This document shows, one piece after another, positions 1 through 12,551 of a stretch of DNA of 64,000 nt (positions within the stretch are counted from its first letter, which is position 1; every line of letters begins with the position of its first letter). The notes under the pieces were generated by a model. The model was not told the DNA's origin. It ran no database searches and saw only the letters and a program-made list of their open reading frames with translations. A program made the position numbers and the translations under genes. Source of the DNA: Tribonema minus (lineage: Eukaryota; Sar; Xanthophyceae; Tribonematales; Tribonemataceae); contig JAFCMP010000190.1 in assembly GCA_017506865.1 (NCBI GenBank), forward strand, positions 310,001 to 374,000, written 5' to 3'.

Positions 1-376
1 AGAAAATAGGGTGTGTGTAGTGGGATCCAAGGCCCCTGAGACTACGTATGTGTCTATCTTTTCCTGCGAAGCCGATTCGAGCACGCGCTGCACATCGCGT
101 GCGCCCCTGAGCCTGAAAAAGGCGGGAGGGGCATGAGCTGTCACGTATGGTGACGTCTATGCAACACGCTACTTCAAAGCCGCCGCGCAGTTTAGTGCAC
201 CGGCCTGCCGCTACCGCTTCCGCGCTCGGCTGCACTTAAGGGACTGGAACGCAAACTTGATTGCTGCCGAAGACGATGTCCATGAACTTGTTGAACCCGT
301 GGCGCGCCACATAGCGGCGGAAGGGGGCAGGGGTGTCCCGGTCGAGACCGCGGAGGTGGGCCACCTGCTTGAGCAG
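1..376 (-). CDS. Possible exon(s) of an unrecognised gene running off the left edge (partial)
   Basis: On the minus strand a 120-nt stretch (376 down to 257) lies between an acceptor (cttttcag) and a GT donor, is open in phase 0 and encodes 40 residues beginning LLKQVAHLRGLDRD. It has strongly GC-ending codons (CTG, CTC, AAG, GTG, GCC), like the confirmed exons here and unlike the surrounding DNA. Further left, after another ttttcag (exon start about 112), a frame containing RDVQRVLESASQEK stays open to the window edge, but the splice phases between the two pieces do not obviously agree. I do not recognise the protein. The plus strand over 136-420 is also open but has poorer codon bias. This could be a 3' or internal part of a gene that continues outside the window. 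Confidence 0.3.
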
Positions 377-2364
377 CTGAAAAGAGCGCGTCTGCGAGCA
401 AGTTGTGTCGCGTGACGTAATTAAGCCCTTGTGTGCAGCGGCGCAGGTGCGCGCCTGAGGCCATTGGTTTATGGCACTTGGGGCACCGCGCCGCAGCGGG
501 GGTGTACGTCCAGGTGGCGCCGCAGCGTCTCGCGGAAGTCTGGGGCGACACACCACACACACCGAAAGAAGATGTTGAGGTTCAGATGTTGAGGTTGCGC
601 TTGAAAAAAAAACATGTTTCAGTTCGCAGTCAGTCAGGTCGCAGTCAGTCAGTCAGGTCTGTCAGTCAGCATCAGCCTGGCTCGGGGGTCAAAGTTAGGT
701 TGACCTACTCCGACCTAGTCGCCAGACATGTCTGAATTTTGCCAACTCCCTGCTGTTGCCCTATATTTCACACAAGAGGTATTCAAGCTGACAACAGCAC
801 ACAAACGCCGCTCTGTTCAAGGGTTGCCAAGCCAGGCACGGCTCGGAGAAGCAGCAGCTGTTCAGGGGTTTGCCAAGCCAGGCACTGGCTCGGAGAAGCA
901 GCAGCAGCAGGAATAGCCGCAGCAGTATTTGGCAGCTGTACAGGACATGATGGCGCTCCTGATGGCGTTGGCTGCTGCAGTCCTGGCGTCATGTGCATCG
1001 CAAGTTGCTGCATGTATGCAGGTCGGAGGCTGCAACTGCACGGCTGTCGCACCTGACCTGGAGGCTGCCGCACTTGACGCGGATGTCGTGTTGACCTCGC
1101 ATCTGCTTCACCAAGGTAGGGTCCAACAGCCCTCTTTTCTCACCGCAACCTTTTCAGCCGAAAAACTTGTGCAGCACCCCACAAGTCGTCAAGTTTGTAA
1201 TGGAGGCTGGTGCGACGCAGTCACTGTGTCTACCGTGAGCCAGACTTACTGCGCGCCCCGGGTTGTGAGCAGCAGCAGCTGTAGATGCGAGAGCAGCTGG
1301 TGACACAAGAGTCCCCTGCTGTCGTGGTGGGGCACACCCCTGCTTCTATCAACGGGCCGCATGCATGACCGCCATTGCGGGGTTCAGCAGCAGCTGTACA
1401 ACCTGCTGACCTGCTGCAGTAGTGGCTGCACCAGCAGAATTTTTTGCGCTGATTCCCCCCACGCTGTGCTCAAAGCTTTGCTAGCTGGCGGCGGCAGCAG
1501 GAATGTCTGCTCTGGACCCCGCCACGATGCGCATCTGCTAGCGGGCGGCAGGGTTGCAGGCAGTAGCAGCAGCAGCAGCATCGTATTGCCAAATCCGTGC
1601 TGTGCTCCTGGTGGTCGCATGCAGCTGCTGCTCACCCAGCCACAGCAATAGCAGGCTACCGTGCAGCTGCTTTCATTCTGCTGCTTGCTGCTCAATGATT
1701 CATGACATTTTGCTTTAACTGCTGCTGCTGGCGCACTTCATGAGTACCATGTTGCAACTGCCCACAGCTATATATATATAAAGCTGGTAGCCGTGGTGTA
1801 GGGAGAGCAAGTGTAGTGCAAAATCAGTGAATGAAAACTCTTGTTGATGCAGTTGCTGGGCGTACTAGACTATAGCTGTTGTGCAAGTGGAAGATCTTCA
1901 ATTTTTGAAGGCCGTGCCTCTGAGTTTAAACAGTAATAAGCAACTGAGCGCTGCTTGCTACCTTGAGGGAATTGCTGTCGCTTTCTGTTTTTGGAGCCTC
2001 TCATGGCCTTGCTTCGTGTAGTTGAAAAGCCAGCGATCTCAAACGCAATTCTTCTCGCCAATCATCCTGCATTCATCGATACCTGAAACTTTTTGATAAT
2101 TAGCCATCCAGTTCTCACGTGCAACACAAGCGCAAGAAACCATAGTCGAGCAACCGCGCATGTGCGCGCATCTCATGTTTGCGTCGGCTAATGCCTCATC
2201 ACATGTCATCACATGCTCAACCTTGACTTGAATAGCATACTGCTGCATGGTTTCACAGCTGGTTAGATGTTCCTGCACCGCAGCGCAACCAGCCTACCAC
2301 CTCCACGTCACGGATCACCTGTTACATGTGACTCTTTGCTTCTCGCCAGCATCGGTTCTCAGTC
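377..2364. other. Gene-poor, CAG/CTG-rich stretch upstream of the glycosyltransferase gene
   Basis: No exon with convincing splice sites and codon bias was found. The DNA is dominated by CAG/GCA/TGC trinucleotide clusters (for example about 893-910, 1266-1278, 1566-1580, 1721-1732) that open spurious Ala/Ser/Gln/Leu/Cys-rich frames on both strands. It contains the 46-nt tandem repeat at 813-905. The last few hundred bases presumably hold the promoter and any 5' exon of the gene starting at 2365, but I see no defined motif. Confidence 0.5.
813..905. repeat. Two-copy tandem repeat, about 46-nt unit
   Basis: The segment containing gccaagccaggcac followed by ggctcggagaagcagcagc occurs twice in direct succession (about 813 and about 858) with a few substitutions. 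The second copy ends in an extended CAG run. Confidence 0.75.
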
Positions 2365-5300
2365 ATGATCAATCATACGCAATGTCACAGTCTTGTCGTT
2401 CTGCCTCATTTTCCAGGAGAGTGGCAAGAAATCCTGCATCGCAAGGGTGATTGCCGCTGCTGTGGAATTTCTGATCCGGGCAGGAGAGCAATGTACGCGC
2501 AGCAGGCACGACTTGCAATGCAAGACACCAACAGCCCCCCACAAGTGGCTGTCATCACTGCATCGCTGGGGCCCTACGATGAGCCCAAGGATGCGGACCA
2601 GGTTGATGGCAGCGGCCTGGTGGACTACTTTTTGTTCGCCCTGAGTGATTTCGACTTCAACCGCACACATGTGGACACGTTTCCGTATTATGCCTGTTGT
2701 GATGAGGCGAAAGTGAGTGTCCGTGCCAAGGGGTCAATTTTCAATCCTGCACTCCACGACAATGATCAACGCTTGAGCCTGTCAGCCTCTAAGTACTTTA
2801 AGGTGAGCCTGCAATGGAATTCAACCATGTTGATAGCATATTGCTGTCTGCCTTGTAGTGCAGGCATGTCGCATGTGATTGTTGTCAGCATGGTTGCCAG
2901 TATGGTCGCCGGCATGGATTGCGGCAACAAACACATGTAACTCTGAATTAATCAATCGTTCACCGATGTTCAGCTGCACGCCCGCGCTGTGATACACCGC
3001 CTGAGGATTGTACCACAACATTTGACGGCACAGTGATTATTGAGTCATGCTGTCATCTTTGCAGTCCCTAGTGCAAAGCGTCATGACTAAAGGTTGCTTA
3101 TGTAATAGTAAAAATTGTGCGACACAATGGGAGCCTACTGGATGTCATGTGTAATTATGACAGTGAGCATCCTCCTACGTCATCACAAACCTGACTGGAA
3201 ATGGATTCTTAGTACAGAAGTTGCTGTGAAAACAGCACTTGTCGTCAAGTGTCGACAGAGACCTAGGTCCCTTTGGTCCCTAGGAATGCATTGCTGGGCT
3301 GTCCCTGTACAATTGCTGCTTCTTTTGCATCCTTTCGATCGCATAGTCATTACGGGTGCGCAATTTGCTGCCATATTTGCACAGGGTATGAAGCAAATGC
3401 GATCATGGCGTTTGATGTGTGCGCACGAGAGAACCTAGCCTTTGCGGCCGCGCTTTTGCACATCTCTGCAAACAGTTGCATGATACCAGGTTGCCGTAAT
3501 GTGCAACCGCTCCTGCCGGCCTGTCCTGCATTGCTGCCATGTTTGCTGCAGGCACTCGCATGGCGAATTCCCACTCTGAGGAAGTACCGCTATATCGTCT
3601 ACCATGACAGCAGCTACAGAGTTGGCAATCCAGACATACACGCTGATGTCATGAAGTTGATGGAGGGTGGTACTCCGATCGCCCTCTTTCACCACCCGGA
3701 GAACCGCAACACCATCAGTTCTGAGGCAGAAGACGCAATAGGTCAGCTGCGCTACCACCGGGTCGACGAACAGGCCAGGCACTATCTGGAAGACATGCTG
3801 TTCCCCGACAACTACGGCCTCTACCACACTGCAGCCTTCGTGTACGACGCCTGGGACCCCGCAGTCCAGGTGAGCATGCGCCCTGACTTGTGTTTGAAAC
3901 GAGCATATGTGACACCTTCGTGTAGTGCGTGAGCAGCGAGAGTTCAAGCGCCTGATCCTGCTTCATGAATTGCCGTTCTCGCAGAACAGCAGCGCGCAAG
4001 CAATTGCTACACTCAGCTGTTAGTCTCCGTGTTGTCCACTGTTCCCTTCTCGCTGCAAAATATCTCTTACAGTAGTGCATATGTGCTTGGTGCTTGCCAG
4101 TCTGACATGTAACTTGGATGTATGAGATGTACAGATAGCAGATGGAACTTTGCAAATGCCATCTTTTTGTATGACATCAAACAGGCCAATTACATAGCGT
4201 GTGCAAAGCTGCTGCTGGATCTGCCTTGTTTGTGCAGCAGATGTTATCATTGTTCTGCAGCCACTCAACCCAACACATCAATAATTCAGCAACCATGCAT
4301 GTAGCAGGAGTGATGACAGGAGCAGCTGCCGACACCAGCGGCGCAGCTACCTATTCACAATCTGTTGAAAAGAACTGGACCATGTATGCCTACTTGACAC
4401 TGTATGCCTCCTTGATACTGAATGCCTACATGAGACTTTATTCGTGTATTCATGGCTGCCTGCATGAACTCTTGGCATTGCGTGTTCATGGTCATCCAGT
4501 GATGCAGACTGCTGTGATGCTGCTCACCAAGATGCTAAAGCAGATAGAGACATTGCAGGTCTGCAGCCAGCGCCGTATTGCACCATCACACACAATATGC
4601 GACCGCATTACGCAGCACACGATATACTGACTGTCGCTGAAGGCCTGACTTTGACATTCAAGCACAGCACTTTTCAGCATCCATGCACTGAGGCACAGCA
4701 GCATCGCCTAAGTTGCAGGTGTGCACAGTTTTGCACTCGAACACAAGCAAATAGCCTGCAGCGTGTTCAACAACGCCCTTTCCCTATGAGCAGGATCCAC
4801 TACTAGAGTGTCACTTGAACTTGGTGTACCTGGGACGCTGCCCTGTCTCACTATGGGGCTTCTACGACAACCGCTGACACATATTTGCTGCCGCAATAGC
4901 TACTCAACCCTCTCTCGTCATTCAATGGCTCAGCGGTCTGCCACATGCAACGAACGCCGCTGGCAAGGTGTTTGTTGCGTGTTAATGTCATATGTTGCTG
5001 AATATAATGCATTTTCGATGATGCGCAGGCCATGCTCATTGACTGGTGGCGTGAGATCACAATCTGGGGCCCAGAGTGCCAAGTCAGCCTGCCATATGTG
5101 CTTTGGCAGCATTCAATGAAGTCTCGTGTGAAGATTATCAAGCTGGAGAATGGAGAGGTGAGCACCGTAGTGTCAGTTTTGAGGCTATCTGAATCAGTGG
5201 ATATGCGTTCGACAAATGTGCAAGGTAACATTTGGACGTGCCCAATATTGTTGATCACGGCTGTCCTCAAAGTCTGATGCTATGACCTCATAGGCGTACG

Positions 5301-5586
5301 TTATTCAGTGAGCACGCATGAAATCGTAACACAATCTAGTGTGTTTTGATACTGCTCGGCTAGCAATCTATTAGAGCAGTGTATACACTTTAGCATGAAC
5401 ACGCAATTGAGCTTTTCGACATCACAGCGGTATCGTCATTGTCTGCTTGTCCCTTCAAGCGGAAGTAACACAGTACTGACGCCCGCTGACTGACAATTGC
5501 CATAGTCTATTTCTCATCTCACACTCTAGGACACAGGAAACGGTCAACAGCAAGGTACCAAGACCAGGGCCACCTGCGTTTCGTAG
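2365..5586 (+). CDS. DUF616 / TOD1-MUCI70-type glycosyltransferase
   Basis: Four exons with matching phase 0: 2365-2802, 3552-3869, 5029-5157 and 5530-5586 (TAG). They give 313 aa. Exon 1 carries a Cys cluster (GDCRCCGISDP), then VAVITASLGPYDEP, the usual opening beta strand of the family, and VDYFLFALSDFDF. Exon 2 has KYRYIVYHDSSYRV (the family's 'W/Y.D.s' core strand), GTPIALFHHPENR, and EAEDAIGQLRY ... EQARHYLED. Exon 3 has the diagnostic end IDWWREITIWGPECQVSLPY. Order and spacing match the plant TOD1/MUCI70 family, Golgi glycosyltransferases linked to wall or mucilage polysaccharides; donor and acceptor sugars cannot be read here. No N-terminal membrane anchor is visible, so a 5' exon may be missing, or exon 1 may begin after the ttttccag at 2415. 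The last exon (18 residues) is the least certain. Confidence 0.72.
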
Positions 5587-7759
5587 CATCATCTACTATT
5601 TGTGGACCAGCAGCCTGCAAAATAACTATGGAAACGAAATTAAGGTTCGTGAGGCTCTGATCAGGCAGAGTGAGACTCACACATTCCATTCACTCAAAGT
5701 GCTTTGTGTGTAAAGTGAGACCAACCCGTTTATAGCAAATACTTCGTGTTAGTAAGTAATGGCGGCGCTGCTGCTCTGGCCTCATTGAGCTAGAGAGCTG
5801 CTGTGTATTCAGCTCCCTGCCATATGAAGATGCTACTAGTACTCATAGTAACATCAAGGGCAATCAGCCTTGCTGTTTGTAGTGACAGCAAGTGCAGTGT
5901 GATGTTTTTTTGCACGATTTCCTTTCAACCTCTGGGTGCCGGCCCTGAGAGTCTTCTGCGCCTTTCTGTATGCATGTAAGCTTTCCTTCTGGCGTATCAT
6001 CAGTGTGCGCTTGTGTTCACCTGCGAGAATCATTGTCATCGCTAGCCTACGAGGGCTCTCTGCTTGCTTGGAGCTGGTTTGCTGTTGATCATATTATGCA
6101 GTTGGAGCGTCCTGCTGTCGGAGCGTACTTCAGAAGAATTCAGCAGCGTGTCAAGAGCTGCCGTTGCCCACATCTGGAAGGCGGCACGCATCCTGCAACG
6201 TCAGGATGAACGATGCTGCTGTGCTGGTAGTGCTGCAATGCAGTGTGCTCTGGTAGCAATCTTAAGATCATTGCCAGGTGTGCCTCATTATGATTTGCAG
6301 ATTTTGTGACAGGTTGACCTTGCAACCTAAGCACCTGCCTTCATAAAGCGCTGATGCTAGGCAGCTAGCTGGCCACGTCCATAAGCTCAACCTCTGGGAC
6401 TTGGCCCGTTTCTTTAGCACAATTGACGTTGCTGCCATTGCCATATTGCCCGCACACATCGCTGTACACACTACCATAACCGTAATGCACATGGCTGAAA
6501 CGGTCGTGCCGCAAGGAACTGAGTTAGGTAGTACACAAATTCCAACAGGTACGCACTGGGCAGTTTTCATCATTGCATCATCTTCAGGCGCACCTGCAGT
6601 CACTGCTTTTGCTACTACATCGCCAGCACTGCGCATTACAGGGTCCGCCAGCTTACTGTTTGTAGCCTAGGACAGGTCATGCGGTTGCTCATGTGTAGAG
6701 CTTTGGCCTCTAAGCAGCTTCAACCTCGCCATTGAGCCATTAGTATTGCTGCCGCTGTTGTCTTTGTTTGCACTTGTGGGCCATTGCGCGACACACCATT
6801 GCATGTCGCCTGCATTGGTCAGACAGGCTTCTGATCGCCGCGTTGTGTGTCACCGCAAGGAGGAAACGCTATCAATTTGCAGCTAGGTAATTTGACGCGA
6901 GTGGGCATGCTGTATGCAACATTATTCCATATCCTTCAACTGCCCTACCTGCACGTGCCATCGCCATCATGGCAGCTTTTGCTATCGCCGACTGCATGGC
7001 ATTATGTCACTTGCAGTAGTGTTGCAGATTCTACGTTGATTGCGTTGGTGCTTGAATCAGACATCCTGACCTGATTCATATGCCGCTGTCTGTCTGTGCT
7101 GCTGTAAGTGTGCAGAGTGCCAAGATTTGCGATTGGCTGCACACACAAGAAGACTGCTACGACGGGCATCAAGGACTTGCACCAGAGCAGTACGGCAGTC
7201 GTCGTTCGCTGCGGCTGTAGACAGCGTGGCTGACTATATAAGGTGCTGCAGCAGCATGACAAATGCACCAGCAATCTCCATAAAATCGAAGCTTGTACTG
7301 CAATGGTATTGGAGTATGCTGCTTTACCTACTTCGTGTGTTCCGCGTGGGCTGAGGAGGCGATTTCACTATGGACTCCGAGTTCGAGGCCCTGTATTCTG
7401 CTAGTACGAATTTGATGAATTGGGGCTGACGGGCCTGCTGTGGTCATGATTGCAACACAGAGCCTGTCGCTGCTGAGCTGCACAATCTGCTCAAGCAATC
7501 ATGTTGCTTGCATCAGGTGCTGCGGATTGGCAGTGCTAGTGACTGTGACGATGTTTGCCAAGTAAGGTACAAGCAGCGGTTACTGCCATGTGCGGCTGTC
7601 ATATTCTTGCAAAAATTCACAATACATGAAGCGCATGTGTGCACATTCCAGGACCATGGCAGATATATTGCCAGACTGGTGTTCTGCTGGCTTTGCCTGT
7701 TGCACTCTATCTGTACACGTGAGCTGCCACAAAAGGGCGCATTCTAGTAATTGATAGTT

Positions 7760-8190
7760 CCCCTGACGTCTGGAAAACGGACATGCTGTTTCTAGGCACA
7801 ACTCTGCCCTGTTTCTAGGCACATCTGCCCGGATTCTGCCTACAGTTTCTCTAGGCTAATTCTGCCATCTTTCTTAAAGGAGGTCCTGACCCTAGTTCCG
7901 GCGATCTTCAGGCTCACTGGCGCCGGTTTTGACTCCAACTTCAAGAGTCAAAAATTATCGTTAAACTTTTTTTTTTTTAAGCTGATTCTAGGGCAGATTT
8001 TGCGCAGAAAGGCAGTTCTGGGCACACGTCCTGGGGCAGATGTAGGGCAGAAACAGCTCAGAAATGCCACCAGAATCAGAATGATATTCTGGGATTTTAT
8101 AAATACCATGGTTGCAACCTCTTTTCAATTAATATCCCTGCCAGAATGTGTGCACAGTTGTTTCATCTACCCCAGCATATGCCCAGAATA
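7760..8190. repeat. Imperfect inverted repeat (MITE-like or large hairpin)
   Basis: The left part (about 7780-7865) is built of repeated pieces such as ctgtttctaggcacatctgc and gattctgcc. The right part (about 7985-8100) is built of their complements (gggcagattttg, ggggcagatgtagggcagaa, ccagaatcagaat). They flank a T-rich centre (7968-7978). The arms are imperfect and no clear target-site duplication was found, so this is either an old miniature transposon or a structured repeat. Confidence 0.4.
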
Positions 8191-8899
8191 GGTGCAGAAA
8201 TACATTGCAGCCAGCAGCATGTCAGTGTACCTAGATGCGCACTGCAGGACAACTCAGCACAAGCACAACGTATGGAATATTCGTGCCAGCCTGCATGATC
8301 ATCACGCAATGCTGCCATGTATACGAGCAACAAGGTCACCATGTCGTGCGAGTGTATCATGGCAGCAAACATGAGCAAACAGGAATAAATGAACAAGAGT
8401 ATACTGCTGATGCTATTGGTGACATAAATGATGCAGTACACCGCTTGTGGAATGCAGAGAGTGCGCCATGGACAAAGGCGACCCTCAGTCTCCGATTCCC
8501 ATCCACACTGCGACACTGCCACACGTAGCAAGTACAACAATTATGCTCTAAAGCCGCTGCTGTTGCGCCCAGGACAGTACAGCACACGCAGTACTGAACA
8601 GCCGCCGCCGTGTGCCTTGTAGTAATGACGGTGCGCAAAGAACCTTCTTGAGCCTTTGTCCCCTGGCTGAGCCTGGGTTATAGTTGTGATGTCCTTTGCG
8701 CGTGGCTTGAGTCCCACTTCAAGTTGTTCAATGGCAAAAGGCCAAGCAGTGCCTGCAGCGGTACACAAATGAAAGCACGATAGAATTAGACATCGGCGCA
8801 GGAGCGTTGCAGTAAATCAATACTTCTGCTCTGCTTGCATAGATCAAGTACAGGAGTATCCAAAGCGTGCAGAATGCACGGGGTGCTCTATGCGCATGT

Positions 8900-11500
8900 C
8901 ATGTAAGTGATGTATTGCTGTAGCAAACCCATCATGGTGAAAGCTGTGTTTGCAGATTGCAGTTGCCCGACCAAATGCTGCAGATGGTGAGCGCTGCCAT
9001 TGTTGCTGCAGCTGTCTACACAGATAACACAAAATAAAGATAAATGCCAGACAGTGGCGTTGCGTTCAACAAGCTGCGTTAAGCAACGGCGACACTACAT
9101 GACCAGCAGCGGCTTTGTTTCTGGATATCTCAGCTCTGGTCCGCAGCACAGGGGCCTAACGACATCACCTAGGCAGCGGCGGCAAAACCTGCAGTGTACA
9201 GAGGAGGAGCTCCGCCATGCAAACATATAACCTACAGCAACAAATATCAAGACTGCACAGTATGTGAGCAACGTGTGTTTGTCACTGATTCGCAAAAAAT
9301 CATCATCGTCGCAAACGGTGGGAGCTGCCACGTTACTTGCACATTTCTATGCCAATTTTGCGATTGTTTTAATTGTCAAACAACCTGTGTTGCATGTTGC
9401 AAGACAATGATCTCCCCTGCACTGAGCTTTTCTGCATGCCGTCGATACGACGTTCAGCACTTGTAAGCCTCTAATACCGAGCAGGTCACCTTCTCGCTGC
9501 GGTGTTGGCGGCGCGGCTCCCGGAGTCCAGGCCAGTGTTGAGACATTGGCTGGCACTTTGTAGGATATCATCGTGCATGTGCTTCAGAGTGCTCCCTCAG
9601 CGTGCGCCACAGCTGTACACGTTTTTGTTGCGCATGACTGCGGCCTACAAACGACAACAGGAGCAGCAGCATGATCATAAGCTGTTGTGTAACATTACTA
9701 CTAGTATCACACGCAATGCACAAGCTGCATTTGATGGCATCCACACGGTTATTCTAAAGCAGCCAACAGTGACAGCAGCGGCAGAGGTGACACAAACTTA
9801 CAATCAAGAACAGCAACACTCTACTCTGCAGAAGTACCAACCGGCACTTGGTAGTAAAGACCAACGCGACATCACGCACAGTGGCGCTGCTGCTGTACAC
9901 GGGGAGCACAGCATCTACGACGGTAAATGTTGTGCTGATAAGGTATGCATGCTATATGACTGAAGCGTGCACACCAGAGACAGCGGCAGGCAGCAGCACC
10001 CGCCACAGCAGCAGCAGCAGGAACAAGATCCAGATTATATTAAACTGAAAACCCTTATAGTGCCACACAGGACAGCGCGCTCTACTGCAGCTGGCTGTGG
10101 CATGTGGTAGTGCGTACTACGAGCCAGTTTTCTACCAAGTCGCGCTCAACGCGTGCGCGCCGGCAGCAGCAGCAGCAGCAGATATCATGAAAGTGCAAAA
10201 CCTACATACCATACGACAAGCACTGAGAAGTGCGTCTGTCAGCTGCATTGAGCAAGCCGCCACCAAGTCGCCAGCCGGCTTATTTGTGGATGTCTCAGCT
10301 CTGACTTGCGCTGCAAAAAGTCTCATAACTGTTCAAAGCAGCGGCAGCATGTGCTTCAGTTGGGGAAGTGTAGGTCCGTTGCACAAGCATATACTCTGCA
10401 ACAGCCAGCGCCGATGTTGCACATGTAAAGAGCTTGTGCTGGTGGCTCAACAGGTACATTACGTGTCATCAGAACAATCAAGAAACATGAGTGACTGCTG
10501 TAGGCACATTCACTTGCTGTGATAGCAGCACGCGTTTCTGTAAATCTCCTTGATTGTTGATATGAATAGTCGTCAAAAAGTCTGTGTTGCATATCGCTAA
10601 GTACTCAATGCGTTTTCCAGCGACTCTTTCTGCATTGTTGATGCGCAAGCTGACATGAGGGTTGACAAACGAGCATCTCACCTTCTCGCGGCGGAATCGG
10701 AGGTGCTGCTGCTGGCAAGAGTCAACTTGAAGACATTGGCAGGCAGGTTGTAGAGTCTAATTATCCACATGCAGGCAGGCTTGCTCCCTCAGCGGGCTGT
10801 ACAGCTGTACCCCGCATCATCATATGCTTCTCTTGCCTGAATTCGTGGGGGCCGCAAACGCAGCAGCAGAACTTGTCAGCTGTTTGACAGCGTCACAGGC
10901 TGTGCACAACATCAAATGCCATGGTGTCTTAACAGATTTTATGAAGCAGCCAATGACAATAAAGGAGCCGCACCAAAAGGTGAGACACATTCGCCATAAA
11001 GCACTACAGAGGGCACCAACCGCCAGCTGCTGGTGGACCGACTAGCGCAGTTGCGCATAGTGGCGCTGTCACTGCTGATAGTGGAACAGTATATACGTTG
11101 AGTACCGTGTGAGGAAGGTACAGTAGGGCTGCTCCATGCCTCAGGCATGCGCGCTAGCAGCAGCTGCAGCAGTCGCCACAGCAGCAGCATCCATCCTTGA
11201 AAACCCTTTTATCGGGCCACACGTAATAGAGTGCTCGACTGCTGCCTGCGCGGCATGCGGAAGTGAATGTTGAAGGATGTTTGCCAACTCGCCATGCTAG
11301 CTATGCGTGTCGTGCGCCCCAAGCAGCAAGCAGCAGAACTTCAATAATTGCCAAACGGGCAGCGCTTTGTAGCGCCACATATACAGCTGCTGCAGTGGGC
11401 TCACCTGGCGCTTGTGCTGATGTCTCGGAAAACTACATCACCAAGCACTCTGCCACGCCGTACTATCTTGATGGCGCGCTCCCGTGTGTAATGAGGCTCT
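8900..11500. repeat. Decayed direct-repeat array, about 1.17-kb period, up to three copies
   Basis: Several landmarks recur at roughly 1.17-1.2-kb spacing. 'tcaccttctcgc' occurs at about 9487 and 10680, followed in both copies by an acattggc(t/a)ggca segment and 'gctccctcagcg'. 'agtggcgctg' occurs at about 9882 and 11060. 'aaaaccctt' followed by 'ccacac' occurs at about 10049 and 11200. 'atctcagctct' or 'atgtctcagctct' occurs at about 9127 and 10291, with a weaker match near 11420. The copies are diverged by substitutions and indels; open frames in them are not conserved between copies, so I treat it as non-coding or long-dead repeat DNA. Confidence 0.5.
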
Positions 11501-12392
11501 CTGTGGCAGGGTGGTTAATGACCTAATTACGGCCAACGGCGTCAAAGTCAGTCAGTCAGTCAGGCAGTCAGCAAAAAAAGCAGAATGAGGTAACGACAAA
11601 CCTCAAGTTGAGGTATAACAAAATTCATTATCGTCATTTGCTGCTGCTGCTGCTGCTGCTGCACTGCGAGTGTCAGCTTGACAGTATGGCCATGACATGC
11701 AAATATGCACACAATGCATTGATGCACGATGCTGTCAGCATGCGTAGGACATGCGTCAGCGTGAGACACTGGCAGTATAGCAACTATGTGTGTTATGTCA
11801 AAAACAGAGCAGAGGAAGCCGGAGGCGTCGATTGCGCATGTACAGCTTTAGTCAAGTGCTCATGCATGCCTGTGCAAGCCCGTCCGGTGATGTACTGCAG
11901 CGCTGTGGCCTGCAGCAAGCCCATTCAGCCCACCTTTTGCAGGTCCTCAACAAATTTGCACGCGCATTGTCGCCATCGTCACCGGCAGCTACAGTTGCGG
12001 TGCCATAGACCGCTGTCTTATCTCAGACCACACAACCACCAGCAGCGCGCAGCAGCAGCAGCAGCTGGTTATAGCACTCAACCACCTGCAGCGCGCAGCA
12101 GCAGCAGCGCAACAGCAAGCAGCAAAGACAGCATACTCAGAATAATGACTTCAAGCAATAGTTGAAGTTTTTTTGTTAAAGTTGGGCGTTTACTTCAACT
12201 TCATACTCAGACATTCGCATAATTCGGTATACCGAGTACAGCATTCGGTATGACCGATTATTACTCGGCACTCGGTGCGTCTGCTGCTGCTGCTGGTGCT
12301 GCCTGGTCCCGTACTGCGAACGTTCCTGTGTTCGGCGCGCACGGTTTTGAATTTGTTTGGTGACCAAGTTGTTGTTCAGTTCTGCACACAGC

Positions 12393-12551
12393 ATGGAGGC
12401 TTCAGATCCCGAGATGGTCGACTCTGATGCTGATGCTGCAGCAGATGAGGTCGTGATTGATGAGTGCGAGGCCGCGCCCCAGGGTTCCAACTCTCCTCCC
12501 CCCCCCCCCCCATCCGCGGCGCCAAACCCCCTCTTCCCCCCCACTTCCTGA
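12393..12551 (+). CDS. Small acidic/proline-rich open frame, doubtful
   Basis: Starting at an ATG within tgcacacagcatggaggc, this frame encodes about 52 residues: an acidic first half (DPEMVDSDADAAADE) and a Pro/Ala-rich end translated from a C homopolymer. Codons of the first half are GC-ending (GAG, GTC, GAC, GTG). It could be the first exon of an undetected gene or a transposon remnant; no partner exon was found, and the C run makes the 3' frame unreliable. Confidence 0.2.
   Translation: MEASDPEMVDSDADAAADEVVIDECEAAPQGSNSPPPPPPSAAPNPLFPPTS

Noticed and set aside
6401-6670. 90-aa Ala/Thr-rich plus-strand frame
   Set aside because: Both strands are open, codon bias is weak and no neighbouring exon was found.
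11608-12165. 185-aa plus-strand frame
   Set aside because: Leu, Gln, Ala and Ser runs come from CTG/CAG repeats; no codon bias, no splice partners, no recognisable domain.
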